Assembly (NCBI GenBank): GCA_040902885.1
Contig: JBBDWK010000037.1
Location: forward strand, 1 to 64,000
Reading direction: 5' to 3'
Source of the DNA: JBBDWK01 sp040902885
GTDB lineage: Bacteria; Acidobacteriota; Terriglobia; Bryobacterales; Bryobacteraceae
Length of the DNA: 64,000 bases
In this document: piece after piece, positions 47,106-55,692 of the stretch
How the letters are laid out: every line of letters starts with the position of its first letter
Numbering within the stretch: the stretch's first letter is position 1
Translations under genes and position numbers: made by a program
The notes under the pieces: generated by a model
Told to the model about the DNA's origin: nothing
Seen by the model: the letters and a program-made list of their open reading frames with translations, nothing else
Database searches by the model: none

Positions 47106-50100
47106 ATGGACGCCACCGTAACGCCGGCCCTGTTCTCGTTTGCACTGTCGGTTGTGGTGCACGCGCTTGCCGGTGACGGCGGCGCCACAACGGCGTTCGG
47201 GAAGGCCTTGGCTTCTTTGCTCGGCGAATACACGGGCGCAAAAGGCGGTGCGGCGATCGACAAACTCACACGCCAGATCGCCGGCAATCTGCAGAGCGCA
47301 AACTTAGATCCGAAAGACAGCGGCGATCTGGAGCGCGCGCTGCGCCGGGCGTATTGGGAGTCCATCCTGCACGCACTCATGCTGGCAGCCGAACGGGCGG
47401 GGATTGAAGTGAAGTCGCCGAGACCGCCGCTGGCCTTTTGGATTGCCCGCCGATGGGAGGACATTTGCTCTCGTCCGCAACCCCTGAATCTCGGCCCGGC
47501 ACCAGTGCAGCAGGTGGTAGAGGATCTGGCGAAGAGAATCGAAAAGCCGGACGACTATCGCGAAGACCTTCCCGGGAACATAAACTTGGCCGCGGTCGCT
47601 GAACAACTGTTGCAGGCCGGCGGTGCGCAAACGCTAAGCCTCCAGTGCGGCGATCACGCGTGGTCCTATTTGGAAAAGAGAATCAGAATTTGGCCGGATC
47701 TGAAAGCCACCTTCGATGCCAACTGGTCGCTGTGCTTCTGCCACGCCTTTCAATACCACTTCAAGAGCGAGACGACGGTCTATCGGATCGTGACGGGCCA
47801 ATTACTGACGGGAATCGACCGCCGCCTGCACACGCTGGACTCGCGGACCGCGGAACTGGTCCGCGGATTGAAGCGCATGCCCACACGGTGCGACGGGCAG
47901 ATCAAAGACTTTATCCACTATTATCTGGGCAGCGAGAGCCGCCCGGCTCCGTTTGGGGGACGAGGTTGGGAACTGGAGCGATTGTCCCGATGGCTGGACG
48001 ACCGGAACGCAAAACCATATCTTCTGGTGACAGCCCCAGGCGGCAGAGGTAAGTCGGCGCTGCTGGCGCACTGGGCTTCGGACCTGAGTGCCCGGCTCGG
48101 CGTCGATCATCTCATCTACTTTCCCGTCAGCGCCCGCTATCAGACGAACTCCGAGAGCACGGTCTTCAGCGCGCTCGCGGCGCACGTGAACGCGGTGAAT
48201 GGCGAAGGCGATTTGGGGCGGGCGGACGCGTGGCAATACCGGTCGATTTTTCGGGATCTGATCGAGAAGGCCCCAAAGGATGGCGGACGTGTGGTTCTTG
48301 TGCTGGACGGGTTGGACGAAGCGGGCTGGGATGGATGGGAAGGTGTTCTTCCAGCCGAGGCGCCGCAGCATTTGCGGGTGATGGTGGCGGCTCGTCCGCT
48401 GCTCGGCGACTCAAGCGGAGAGCCATGGATACGGCGGCTGGGCTGGGAACCCCGCGATGTGGAGTGCATCGAACTTCCGCTGTTGGACGTGGACGGCGTC
48501 CGCGAAGTGCTTCGGGCGATGGGAGATCCGCTAAGCGGGCTTGCGATTGAGGTCGATGTTCCGGGCAACATTCACAGGCTTTCCGACGGGGGCGACCCGC
48601 TCCTCGTGGGTGAGTTTGTGAAGCTGCTGCGCGAAAAGGCCGCCCAGCCGGACTTCAGGCCCGAGCAGGTGCCTCAGATGCGCCCTGGCTTGAAGGGAAT
48701 CTTCGAATCATGGTTGGAACACCAGCGCCGGATCTGGAAGCAGCTTGATTCCGGCTTCAAGCTGGAGGCGGAGCCGAGGGCTCTCATGGTCCTGCATCTT
48801 TGCAGTTTTGCCCTGGGGCCGCTCTCATTGGAAGACATGGAGGCTTTGGCGCCTGACCAATTCACCTCACGTACAGGATTGAAGGCGGCCGTGCGTTCCA
48901 CCGAGCGATTTCTGGCCGGCAGCTTGGACACCGGACTCGTTTTCACGCATCCGCGCTTCGGTGAATACTGGCGCGATCAGATGGGGGACCGGGAGCGAGC
49001 TGAGGTTCAACGGCGGTTTTCCGAGTACGCGGCCGGGCATCTCCGCGCGCTGCACGCGAGCGGTGGCAAGCCGAGCGAATATCTGGTGCGGTGGGCAGTC
49101 CGGCATCTGGAGCAAAGCGGCGAACTGCCTGAGTTCGGCTGCTTAGTGGCTTCGGTACCTTGGTTTCGTGAATGGCAGGAGTTGGAAGGGACACCCTCGG
49201 GGTTTCTGACGGACCTGGAGAGGATCGAGCGGTTCGGCGAGAACACAGCGGCGCAGAGCAAAATACCGCTCTGGATGAGAGTGCGGACTGCCTTGTTCCG
49301 TTCCTCGATTCTGACCTCCGAACGGCAGATTCCTTTGGAACTCTTCGAGAAGGCGATAGATGCGGAAGTGCTTTCTTATCCCCTCGCGAAGGTGTTGGCA
49401 CGGGAACAGTATGACGAAAACCGAGGGTTGTACTTAAGCGTAGTGCTCCGATACTCACCGGTGGAGGAGCGAGAAGATCTGCTTGCAGAAGCACTCGAGG
49501 CGGCGAGGACGACCTTGGATGAGTCCTCTCGGAGCCAAGCCTTGTCGTCGCTGGCCAGTTCGCTCATTGGCGATCTCCGGAAGGAGGTGCTTTCAGAGGC
49601 ACTGAGAACGGCTCGGGCGATCGAGAACGAGTTTGATCGGAGCCAAGCGCTGTCTACGATGGCCGGTTCGCTCAGTGCATACCCCGACCTGATGGCAGAG
49701 GCGCTGAGCGCGGCGTGGGCCATCAGTTATAAGTCTGACCGGAGCCAAGCGCTGTCTGCGATGGCCGGTTCACTCAGTGGCAATCTCCAGCAGGAGGTGC
49801 TGACAGGGGCACTGAGTGCGGCACGAGCCATCGGTGATGAGTCTGAACGGAGCCGAGCGCTATCAGCAGTGGCCCGTTCGCTCTGTGGCGAGCTTCAGCA
49901 GGAGGTGCTGGCGGAGGCGCTGCGCGCGGCGCAGGGCGTCGGCGATGGGTCTGATCGGAGTTTGGCGCTATCAGCGCTGGCCCGTTCGCTGAGTGCATAT
50001 CCAGACCTGATGGCAGAGGCACTGAGCGCGGCCCGAGACATCGGCGATGAGTCTGAACGGAGCCGATCGCTATCGGCACTGGCCGGTTCACTCAGTGGCA

Positions 50101-51426
50101 GCCTCCAGAAGGAGGTACTGGCAGAAGCGCTGCGCGCGGCGCAAGCCATCGGCGATGGGTTTGATCGGAGCCAACCGCTGTCGGCGATGGCCCGTTCGCT
50201 CGCTGCGCACCCGGATCTGCTCGCAGAGGTACTGCGCGCGGCGCGAGCCGTCGGGAATGAGTTCGGTCGGAGCCTAGCCTTGTCGGCGTTGGCTGGTTCG
50301 CTCAGCGGCAACCTCCAGAAGGAGGTGCTGGCAGAGGCGCTGCGGGNNNNNNNNNNNNNNNNNNNNNNNNNNNNNNNNNNNNNNNNNNNNNNNNNNNNNN
50401 NNNNNNNNNNNNNNNNNNNNNNNNNNNNNNNNNNNNNNNNNNNNNNGAGCACGAGCCATCGGCGATGAGTCTGAACGGAGCCGAGCGCTATCGGCGCTGG
50501 CTGGTTCGCTCAGCGGCAACCTCCAGAAGAAGCTGCTGGCAGAGGCGTTGCGGGGAGCACGAGCCATCGGCGATGAGTCTGAACGGAGCCGAGCGCTATC
50601 GGCGCTGGCCGGTTCGCTCAGCGGCAACCTCCAGGAAGAGGTGCTAGCAGAGGCGCTGGGCGCGGCACGGGCCATCCGCACTGAGTTCTATCGGAGCCTA
50701 TCGCTGTTAGAACTGGCCGGTTCGCTCAGCGGCAACCTCCAGGAAGAGGTGCTAGCAGAGGCGCTGGGCGCGGCACGGGCCATCCGCACTGAGTTCTATC
50801 GGAGCTTATCGCTGTCAGCGCTGGCCCGTTCGCTCAGTGGGGAGCTTCAGCAGGAAGCGCTGACAGAGGCACTGAAGGCGGCTAAGGCCATCGGCGATGG
50901 GTCCGAACGGGCTATAGCTCTGTCAACGCTAGTCGGTCTGCTCAGTGGCGACGACCTCCAGAAGGAGGTGCTGGCAGAGGCACTAGGGGCGGGGCGGGCC
51001 ATCGATGATGAGTCCAATCGGAGTATGGCGCTGTCGACTCTAGCCGGTTCGCTCAGCGACCACGATCTCCAGAAGGAGGTGTTAGCAGAGGCACTGGAGG
51101 CGGCACGGGCCATTGGCGATGAGTTTGATGTGGGCCAAGCGCTGGCTCAGATCTTTGCTCATTGCGGGGAAAACCAACTCGAAGACTTGGTCGCTGAGTT
51201 TAGCAGGAGTGTTGCGATACTTGATGCCGACGTGTTAAGGGTGATCACGGTCAGGGTACCGAAAGTGGCTGCCCGCTTCGCCCAGGATTGGTTGATTGCT
51301 CTATCGCTTATAAGGCGGGGGCAACTGTTGGAAGGTGTCGCCGCCTTGCTGCCAGTCCTCGGCGGAGAGAAGGCAGCCGTGGAGATTGCGGCCACGATTC
51401 GGGAGACGAGTCAGCAGTGGCCCTAA
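47106..51426 (+). CDS. Giant STAND/NACHT-type NTPase with tandem 36-residue alpha-helical repeats (assembly gap inside)
   Basis: The start is ATG 47106. Residues 1-290 form a helical N-terminal region without a recognised effector family, including SFALSVVVHALAGDGGAT and FQYHFKSETTVYRIVTGQLL. The NTPase follows: a FGGRGWELERLSRWL entry motif, Walker A APGGRGKS at 310-317 (Lys316) and the NACHT-style Walker B VLVLDGLDEAGWD with D401-GLDE. A helical linker follows to about residue 790. From 49485 there are at least 15 units of about 36 residues (AEALRAARAIGDESERSRAL then SALAGSLSGNLQKEVL). The 100-base N gap at 50347-50446 lies within these, so the true length is unknown and the frame change across it means nothing. 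STAND proteins sense ligands by such repeats and oligomerise. Antiviral or regulatory use is inferred, and nothing adjacent is a known partner. Confidence 0.85.
49485..51190 (+). repeat. Tandem coding repeat, period about 108 bases
   Basis: At least 15 units are visible, mostly 36 codons, a few 34 (with AYPDLM or AHPDLL replacing the longer SGNLQKEVL end) and 37. Units 11 and 12 start at equivalent points 108 bases apart (50631 and 50739) and are nearly identical, showing recent duplication. Each unit probably forms an alpha-hairpin of a solenoid. Confidence 0.9.
50347..50446. other. Assembly gap of 100 N within the repeat region
   Basis: Exactly 100 Ns separate two halves of the STAND gene. 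A placeholder of this size does not report the real distance. Short-read assembly collapsing on 108-base repeats is the probable cause. Confidence 0.97.
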
Positions 51427-51455
51427 ACTGACCTGCCTGTACTATCCTCAATCAG

Positions 51456-52424
51456 ATGGAACAACGAAAGCTCGGCCAGACGGATTTGCGCGTTTCCCGC
51501 GCGTGCTTCGGAACCATGACCTTCGGGTCTCAGGTGAGCGAAGCCGACGCCCATCGCATCGTGGACCGCTGCCTGGATGCCGGCATCAACTTCTTCGATA
51601 CCGCCAACGTCTACAATCAGGGCCTTTCGGAAACAATCGCCGGCAGGACCTTGAAGGGCCGGCGCGACAAGGTGGTTCTGGCCAGCAAGGTGCGCGGCAA
51701 GATGGAGAACGCTCCGGAGGAGACCGGCCTCTCCTGCTCCGCGATCCTGAACGCCGTCGAATCCAGCCTTCAGCGTCTGGGCACCGACTACCTCGATCTG
51801 TATTATCTCCACCAGCCCGACCGCGCGGTGAACATCGAGGAGTCGCTCGAAGCCATGGAGCAGCTCGTCCGTCAGGGCAAGGTCCGCTATCCGGCAAGCT
51901 CCAACTATAGCGGCTGGCAGGTCTGCGAAATGTTGTGGATTGCCGAAAAGAACGGCTACCGTCCGGCCACCGTCACCCAGCCCATGTTGAACCTTTTGGC
52001 GCGCGGCATCGAGCCTGAGTACCTGCCCATGGCCCAGCGCTTCGGCGTCGCCACCGTGGTTTACAACCCTCTCGCGGGCGGTATGCTCACCGGCAAGCAG
52101 AAGCGCGAAGCGCCGATTCAGGGCAGCCGCTTCGATAAAAACCAGATGTACCTCACCCGCTACTGGCACGACGCCTACTTCGGCGCGGTGGAGGAGCTTC
52201 TGGACGCCGCGCGCGCCGCCGGCCGCACGCCGGTTAGCGCGGCCTTAAACTGGCTTCTGCATCACACGCAAACCGACTGTCTCATCCTCGGCGCATCCCG
52301 CCTGGAGCAACTGGAGGAGAACCTGAAGGCTCTCGAGGAGGGTCCATTGCCCCCGGAGTACCTGGCAACAGCGGACCGCGTGTGGTCGCAGGTACGGGGC
52401 GTCACACCGCAATACAATCGCTAA
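51456..52424 (+). CDS. Aldo/keto reductase
   Basis: The 322-residue NADPH-dependent oxidoreductase is of the AKR fold. FFDTANVY supplies the catalytic Asp and Tyr, VVLASKVRG the Lys, and DYLDLYYLHQPD the His. The C-terminal NADP-binding line is in CLILGASRLEQLEENLKAL. The length is standard. It reduces carbonyls to alcohols; the physiological substrate is unknown. It begins 30 bases after the STAND gene stop. No functional link with that gene is visible. Confidence 0.95.
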   Translation: MEQRKLGQTDLRVSRACFGTMTFGSQVSEADAHRIVDRCLDAGINFFDTANVYNQGLSETIAGRTLKGRRDKVVLASKVRGKMENAPEETGLSCSAILNAVESSLQRLGTDYLDLYYLHQPDRAVNIEESLEAMEQLVRQGKVRYPASSNYSGWQVCEMLWIAEKNGYRPATVTQPMLNLLARGIEPEYLPMAQRFGVATVVYNPLAGGMLTGKQKREAPIQGSRFDKNQMYLTRYWHDAYFGAVEELLDAARAAGRTPVSAALNWLLHHTQTDCLILGASRLEQLEENLKALEEGPLPPEYLATADRVWSQVRGVTPQYNR

Positions 52425-52426
52425 TA

Positions 52427-52523
52427 AGCTTTCAGCGATCAGCACTCAGCTCTCAGCTTGAGCAATCAGCCTACAAGCCGCTCATTCAAGAAGCTCAACG
52501 CTGACCGCTGACCGCTGAAAGCT
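52427..52523. repeat. Heptad (NNTCAGC) inverted repeat overlapping a gene end
   Basis: AGCTTTCAGCGATCAGC (52427-52443) pairs with 52507-52523 with one mismatch. Between them lie ACTCAGC, TCTCAGC, AATCAGC and an extra GCTGACC. It sits between convergent genes, as the similar repeat at 13.2 kb does. Its right arm overlaps the 3' end of the substrate-binding protein gene. Confidence 0.75.
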
Positions 52524-53367
52524 CCTTAGCGAGAAACTTCGCGGCCACTTCCCGCGCGGGCCGCCGCTCGCCGTCCACCTGATAGTTGAGTTTCCGCATC
52601 GTCTCGTCGCTGAACTTGCCTTCCAGCTCCTGGAGCGCCGCCCGCAGTCCGGGCCGGGCCTTGAGCGAGGCGGCGCGGACAACGACCGCTGCGTCATAGG
52701 GTGGGAAGTAGCCCTTGTCGTCGCGGAGGACGTGCAGATTCATCGCTGAGATCAGGCCGTCGGTTGCGTTGGCCGCAATCATATCCACTTGATTTTGTTC
52801 CAGCGCGCGGTAGAGCAGGCCCAGGTCCATGCTCTTGGGCTGCTCCTTCAAGGGCAGCTTGTAGACCTCTTGCAAACCGGGAAGCCCATCCGGGCGCTGC
52901 AGAAACTCGTAGCCCACGCCGAGCGCCCAGCCTTCCTTGCGGCGGGCCGCCTCGCTCAGGGTTTTCAGTTTAGCGCCCCGAACCACCATGGCAAAGGTAT
53001 TGTTGAAGCCCAGAGGCGCCAGCCATTCGAGTCCCCACCGGGCGCGGTATTCGCTGCGGACGCGATCGAGCACGCGCGCGGAATCTGAATCCACGGGCAG
53101 TTTCAGCACCGCGGTAAGGGCCGTGCCCGTATATTCGGGATAGAGATCGAGCTGGCCGGCTACCAGCGCCTCGTGCGCCAGCAGCGTGCCACCCAAATTG
53201 AGCTTGCGGTCCACCGGCTGCCCGAGGCGGCGCTCCAGGTGCTGCGCGACGATCTCGCCGAGCAGCACCTGCTCCGTGAAGTTCTTCGAGCCGACCACCA
53301 GACGGTTCGAACTGCCGCACGAGGAAAAGACCAGTGCTACCAGGAAGACAAACGGCGCTCGATCCAA
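52495..53367 (-). CDS. OpuBC/EgtU-like substrate-binding lipoprotein
   Basis: The 290-residue protein has a lipobox (FSSC) and so is a lipoprotein. The family hallmarks are VVGSKNFTEQVLLGEI at the mature N-terminus and DLYPEYTGTAL, which binds quaternary amines such as glycine betaine, choline, carnitine or ergothioneine. The NATDGLISAMNL line near the C-terminus is also conserved. The last residues (ELSAVSGQR) are encoded by the heptad repeat, which has probably replaced the native end. Its start overlaps the permease gene by 31 bases. Together with the permease, ATPase and egtD it forms one operon, so hercynine or ergothioneine is a candidate ligand. Confidence 0.92.
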   Translation of the reverse strand: MDRAPFVFLVALVFSSCGSSNRLVVGSKNFTEQVLLGEIVAQHLERRLGQPVDRKLNLGGTLLAHEALVAGQLDLYPEYTGTALTAVLKLPVDSDSARVLDRVRSEYRARWGLEWLAPLGFNNTFAMVVRGAKLKTLSEAARRKEGWALGVGYEFLQRPDGLPGLQEVYKLPLKEQPKSMDLGLLYRALEQNQVDMIAANATDGLISAMNLHVLRDDKGYFPPYDAAVVVRAASLKARPGLRAALQELEGKFSDETMRKLNYQVDGERRPAREVAAKFLAKELSAVSGQR

Positions 53368-53942
53368 CCCAATCCTCCATCCGCCAGCAAGGCCATCAAG
53401 GCCGCGGGCACCGCGCCCGCAAGAATCTGCGATGCGTCCACCGATGCCAGGCCGCGAAATATGAAAACGCCCAAACCGCCGCCTCCGATTGCCGCGGCGA
53501 TGGTGGCCGTGCCAATGGTGGTTACGGTGGCCACCCGAATGCCCGCGAGTATGGTCCGCGAGGCCAGTGGCAGATCCACGTATCTGAGCAACTGGCCATT
53601 GGTCATCCCCATGGCCACGCCGGATTCGCGGACCGAGGCGTCCACTGACAGGATGCCCACCAGCGTGTTCCGAAGAATGGGAAGCAGAGCATAGAGCGCT
53701 AGTGCGACGATGGCCGTCCGCTGGCCGATGCCGCCAATGAGCGGAATGGGGATCAGGAAGCCGAACAGCGCCAGACTGGGCACGGTCTGCATGATGCTGG
53801 CGAAGCCCAGCACCCAGTTTCGCGCTCCGGCGCGGCGGGTCAGCAAAATGCCGGCGGGAACGCCGATGGCCACTGCGATGGACATCGAGATGGAGACCAG
53901 CCAGAGATGCTCGGCGGTAAGCTGCGCCAGTTCCGGTCCCAT
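53337..53942 (-). CDS. OpuB/EgtV-like ABC permease
   Basis: The 201-residue protein has five or six membrane segments. The binding-protein-dependent transport domain with its EAA-type loop is in the region SVRESGVAMGMTNGQLLRYV. The opening HLWLVSISMSIAVAIGVPAG is typical of OpuBB/YehW proteins. It forms the membrane channel for the quaternary-amine importer. The 31-base overlap with the substrate-binding gene is unusual, and in EgtUV-type systems of other bacteria the two are fused. It starts one base after the ATPase gene ends. Confidence 0.92.
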   Translation of the reverse strand: MGPELAQLTAEHLWLVSISMSIAVAIGVPAGILLTRRAGARNWVLGFASIMQTVPSLALFGFLIPIPLIGGIGQRTAIVALALYALLPILRNTLVGILSVDASVRESGVAMGMTNGQLLRYVDLPLASRTILAGIRVATVTTIGTATIAAAIGGGGLGVFIFRGLASVDASQILAGAVPAALMALLADGGLGWIERRLSSW

Positions 53943-53943
53943 A

Positions 53944-54681
53944 TCAGCGGTCTCCCACGCACTGGAGGAAGGCTTCCACCTCCGAACCTTGCGCGCGCAG
54001 GAAATCCTGGGGTGTGGTTAGCAGCTCGAGAGCGCCTTCGCGCAGCAGGCCGATGCGCGTGGCGACCAGAAGCGCTTCCCGCACATCGTGCGTCACGAAG
54101 ACGGCCGTCTTGCCGAGGCGCTCGCGCAGGGCCAGAAACTGCCGCTGGGCTTCCACGCGGGTCACCGGGTCGAGCGCGCCGAACGGCTCGTCGTAGAGGA
54201 GGAGCGGTGGGTCGATCGCCAACGCGCGGGCGACCCCGACCCGCTGCCGCTGGCCGCCGGAGAGCTCGCGCGGATAACGGTGCGCAAAATCGCGAGCGGG
54301 CGTGAGCTGCAACTGATCGAGCAGTTCGCCGACGCGCTTCTCGATGGCTTCGGGCTTCCAGCCCTCGAGTTTCGGCACAAGTCCAATGTTCTCCGCAACC
54401 GTGAAGTGCGGGAAGAGGCCGGTGTCTTGGATCACGTAGCCAATGCGGCGTTTCAGGCGAACCGGGTCCCAGTCGGTGGTGGCCTTGCCCTCCACGCGCA
54501 CCTCGCCGGAGGTGGGATGGATGAGAGCGTTGATCATCTTGAGCGCCGTGGTTTTCCCCGAGCCGCTGCGTCCCAGCAGCACCAGCGTCTCGCCGGGTTG
54601 CAGGGAGAAACTCAGGCCGCGCAGGATCGACTTTTGCCCGATTGTGTAGGAGACGCGGGCGAACTCGACCAAAGGAATCAT
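53944..54681 (-). CDS. OpuBA/ProV-like ABC transporter ATPase
   Basis: The start is ATG 54681, overlapping the egtD stop (ATGA). The 245-residue ATPase has Walker A GRSGSGKTT, Q-loop YVIQDTGLFPHFTVAENIGL, signature ELSGGQRQRVGVARAL, Walker B LLLYDEPFGALDP and VTHDVREAL. Q-loop and LFPHFTVAENI phrasing match betaine-type importers. It lacks the C-terminal CBS pair of osmosensing ProV/OpuAA, so activity is probably not controlled by ionic strength. It energises import by the neighbouring permease. Confidence 0.94.
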   Translation of the reverse strand: MIPLVEFARVSYTIGQKSILRGLSFSLQPGETLVLLGRSGSGKTTALKMINALIHPTSGEVRVEGKATTDWDPVRLKRRIGYVIQDTGLFPHFTVAENIGLVPKLEGWKPEAIEKRVGELLDQLQLTPARDFAHRYPRELSGGQRQRVGVARALAIDPPLLLYDEPFGALDPVTRVEAQRQFLALRERLGKTAVFVTHDVREALLVATRIGLLREGALELLTTPQDFLRAQGSEVEAFLQCVGDR

Positions 54682-55658
54682 GGCGCGGAGGCGATGAAGA
54701 GATTCTCCGCGAAAGGCCACTCCCGGTCAATCCACTGGGCTTCGCAACGGAAGCCGGTATGTTCCGCGAGGCGCTTCAGATCGGTTGTGCGGAATTTGTG
54801 GCAGGATTCGGTCCAGATGGTCTCTCCCTCCTCGAAGCGGACGTTCAATTCGAGATCGGGAATTTCCACCGTTTGCCGGCAGCGCGAGCGAAGGTGCATT
54901 TCAATGCGGCGCTCCGTCGAGGAATAGATGGCAAGGTGCTCGAACTGGCGCAGGCGGAAGTTCGCGCCCAGCTCACGATTGACACGGCCCAGCAGGTTGA
55001 GATTGAAGGCCGCCGTGACCCCGGCGGGATCGTCGTACGCGAGCAGCATCTCCGGAACGCCTTTTTCGAGATCCGTTCCCAGCAGGAGCGCATCGCCCGG
55101 CGCAAGCAGCCCGCGCACGCCGCGCAGAAACTCTTCCGCAAAGGCGGGATCGAAGTTGCCGATCGTGCTGCCCAGAAACAGAACCGCGAGCGTCTGGCCG
55201 CATTCGCGCCGCGAGACGACCTGCTCCAGCCCTTCGAGGTACCCCGCTTCAATGGGAATCACTGCGCCCAGCGGCCCCAGTTCGCGCTCGCAGATTTCGA
55301 GAGCGGCGGAAGAAACGTCTACCGGGTAATATTCCATGGCCTCGCGGCGCGCCACGGCTTCGAGCAGCCAGCGTGTCTTCCGCCCGGTGCCGCTGCCTAA
55401 CTCGGCGACCACCAGAGGAGAAGGCAGCCGGCCGACGATATCCCGGGCATGTTCCCGCAGCAGGCGTAAATCGGCCCGGGTCAGCCCGTATTCGGGAAGC
55501 CGCGTGATGGCTTCAAAAAGAGCGCTGCCAAGATCGTCATAGAGATAGCGGGAAGGCAGCTCTTTCTGTTCAGGCCGCGTGAGGCCATCTCGGACGGAGC
55601 GCGCAAATTCGGCTCGTTCCACGGATACAATCGTCGGGGAGACAACGGAATTCGACAT
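54678..55658 (-). CDS. egtD: L-histidine N-alpha-methyltransferase
   Basis: The 326-residue SAM-dependent enzyme trimethylates histidine to hercynine (histidine betaine), the first step of ergothioneine synthesis. The SRYLYDDLGSALFEAITRLPEYGLTRAD opener (SRYLYDD, PEYGLTR) and VVAELGSGTGRKTRWLLEA SAM loop are typical of EgtD. The active-site line LLFLGSTIGNFDP appears as VLFLGSTIGNFDP. The length is standard. No egtB sulfoxide synthase or egtC/egtE is in the window. The gene is coupled to an OpuB-like importer, suggesting the cell makes hercynine and imports a related betaine. Confidence 0.95.
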   Translation of the reverse strand: MSNSVVSPTIVSVERAEFARSVRDGLTRPEQKELPSRYLYDDLGSALFEAITRLPEYGLTRADLRLLREHARDIVGRLPSPLVVAELGSGTGRKTRWLLEAVARREAMEYYPVDVSSAALEICERELGPLGAVIPIEAGYLEGLEQVVSRRECGQTLAVLFLGSTIGNFDPAFAEEFLRGVRGLLAPGDALLLGTDLEKGVPEMLLAYDDPAGVTAAFNLNLLGRVNRELGANFRLRQFEHLAIYSSTERRIEMHLRSRCRQTVEIPDLELNVRFEEGETIWTESCHKFRTTDLKRLAEHTGFRCEAQWIDREWPFAENLFIASAP

Positions 55659-55692
55659 TATGAATCCTTAACGAGTGTAGCAACTGGCGGCT

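Noticed and set aside
50347..50446. Frame shift across the N gap as evidence for a pseudogene
   Set aside because: The gap length is an arbitrary 100, so the frame relation between the halves carries no information, and both halves keep long clean frames.
49485..51190. CRISPR array suspicion from the regular repeat
   Set aside because: The 108-base repeats are in frame and coding without alternating unique spacers, and have no cas genes nearby.
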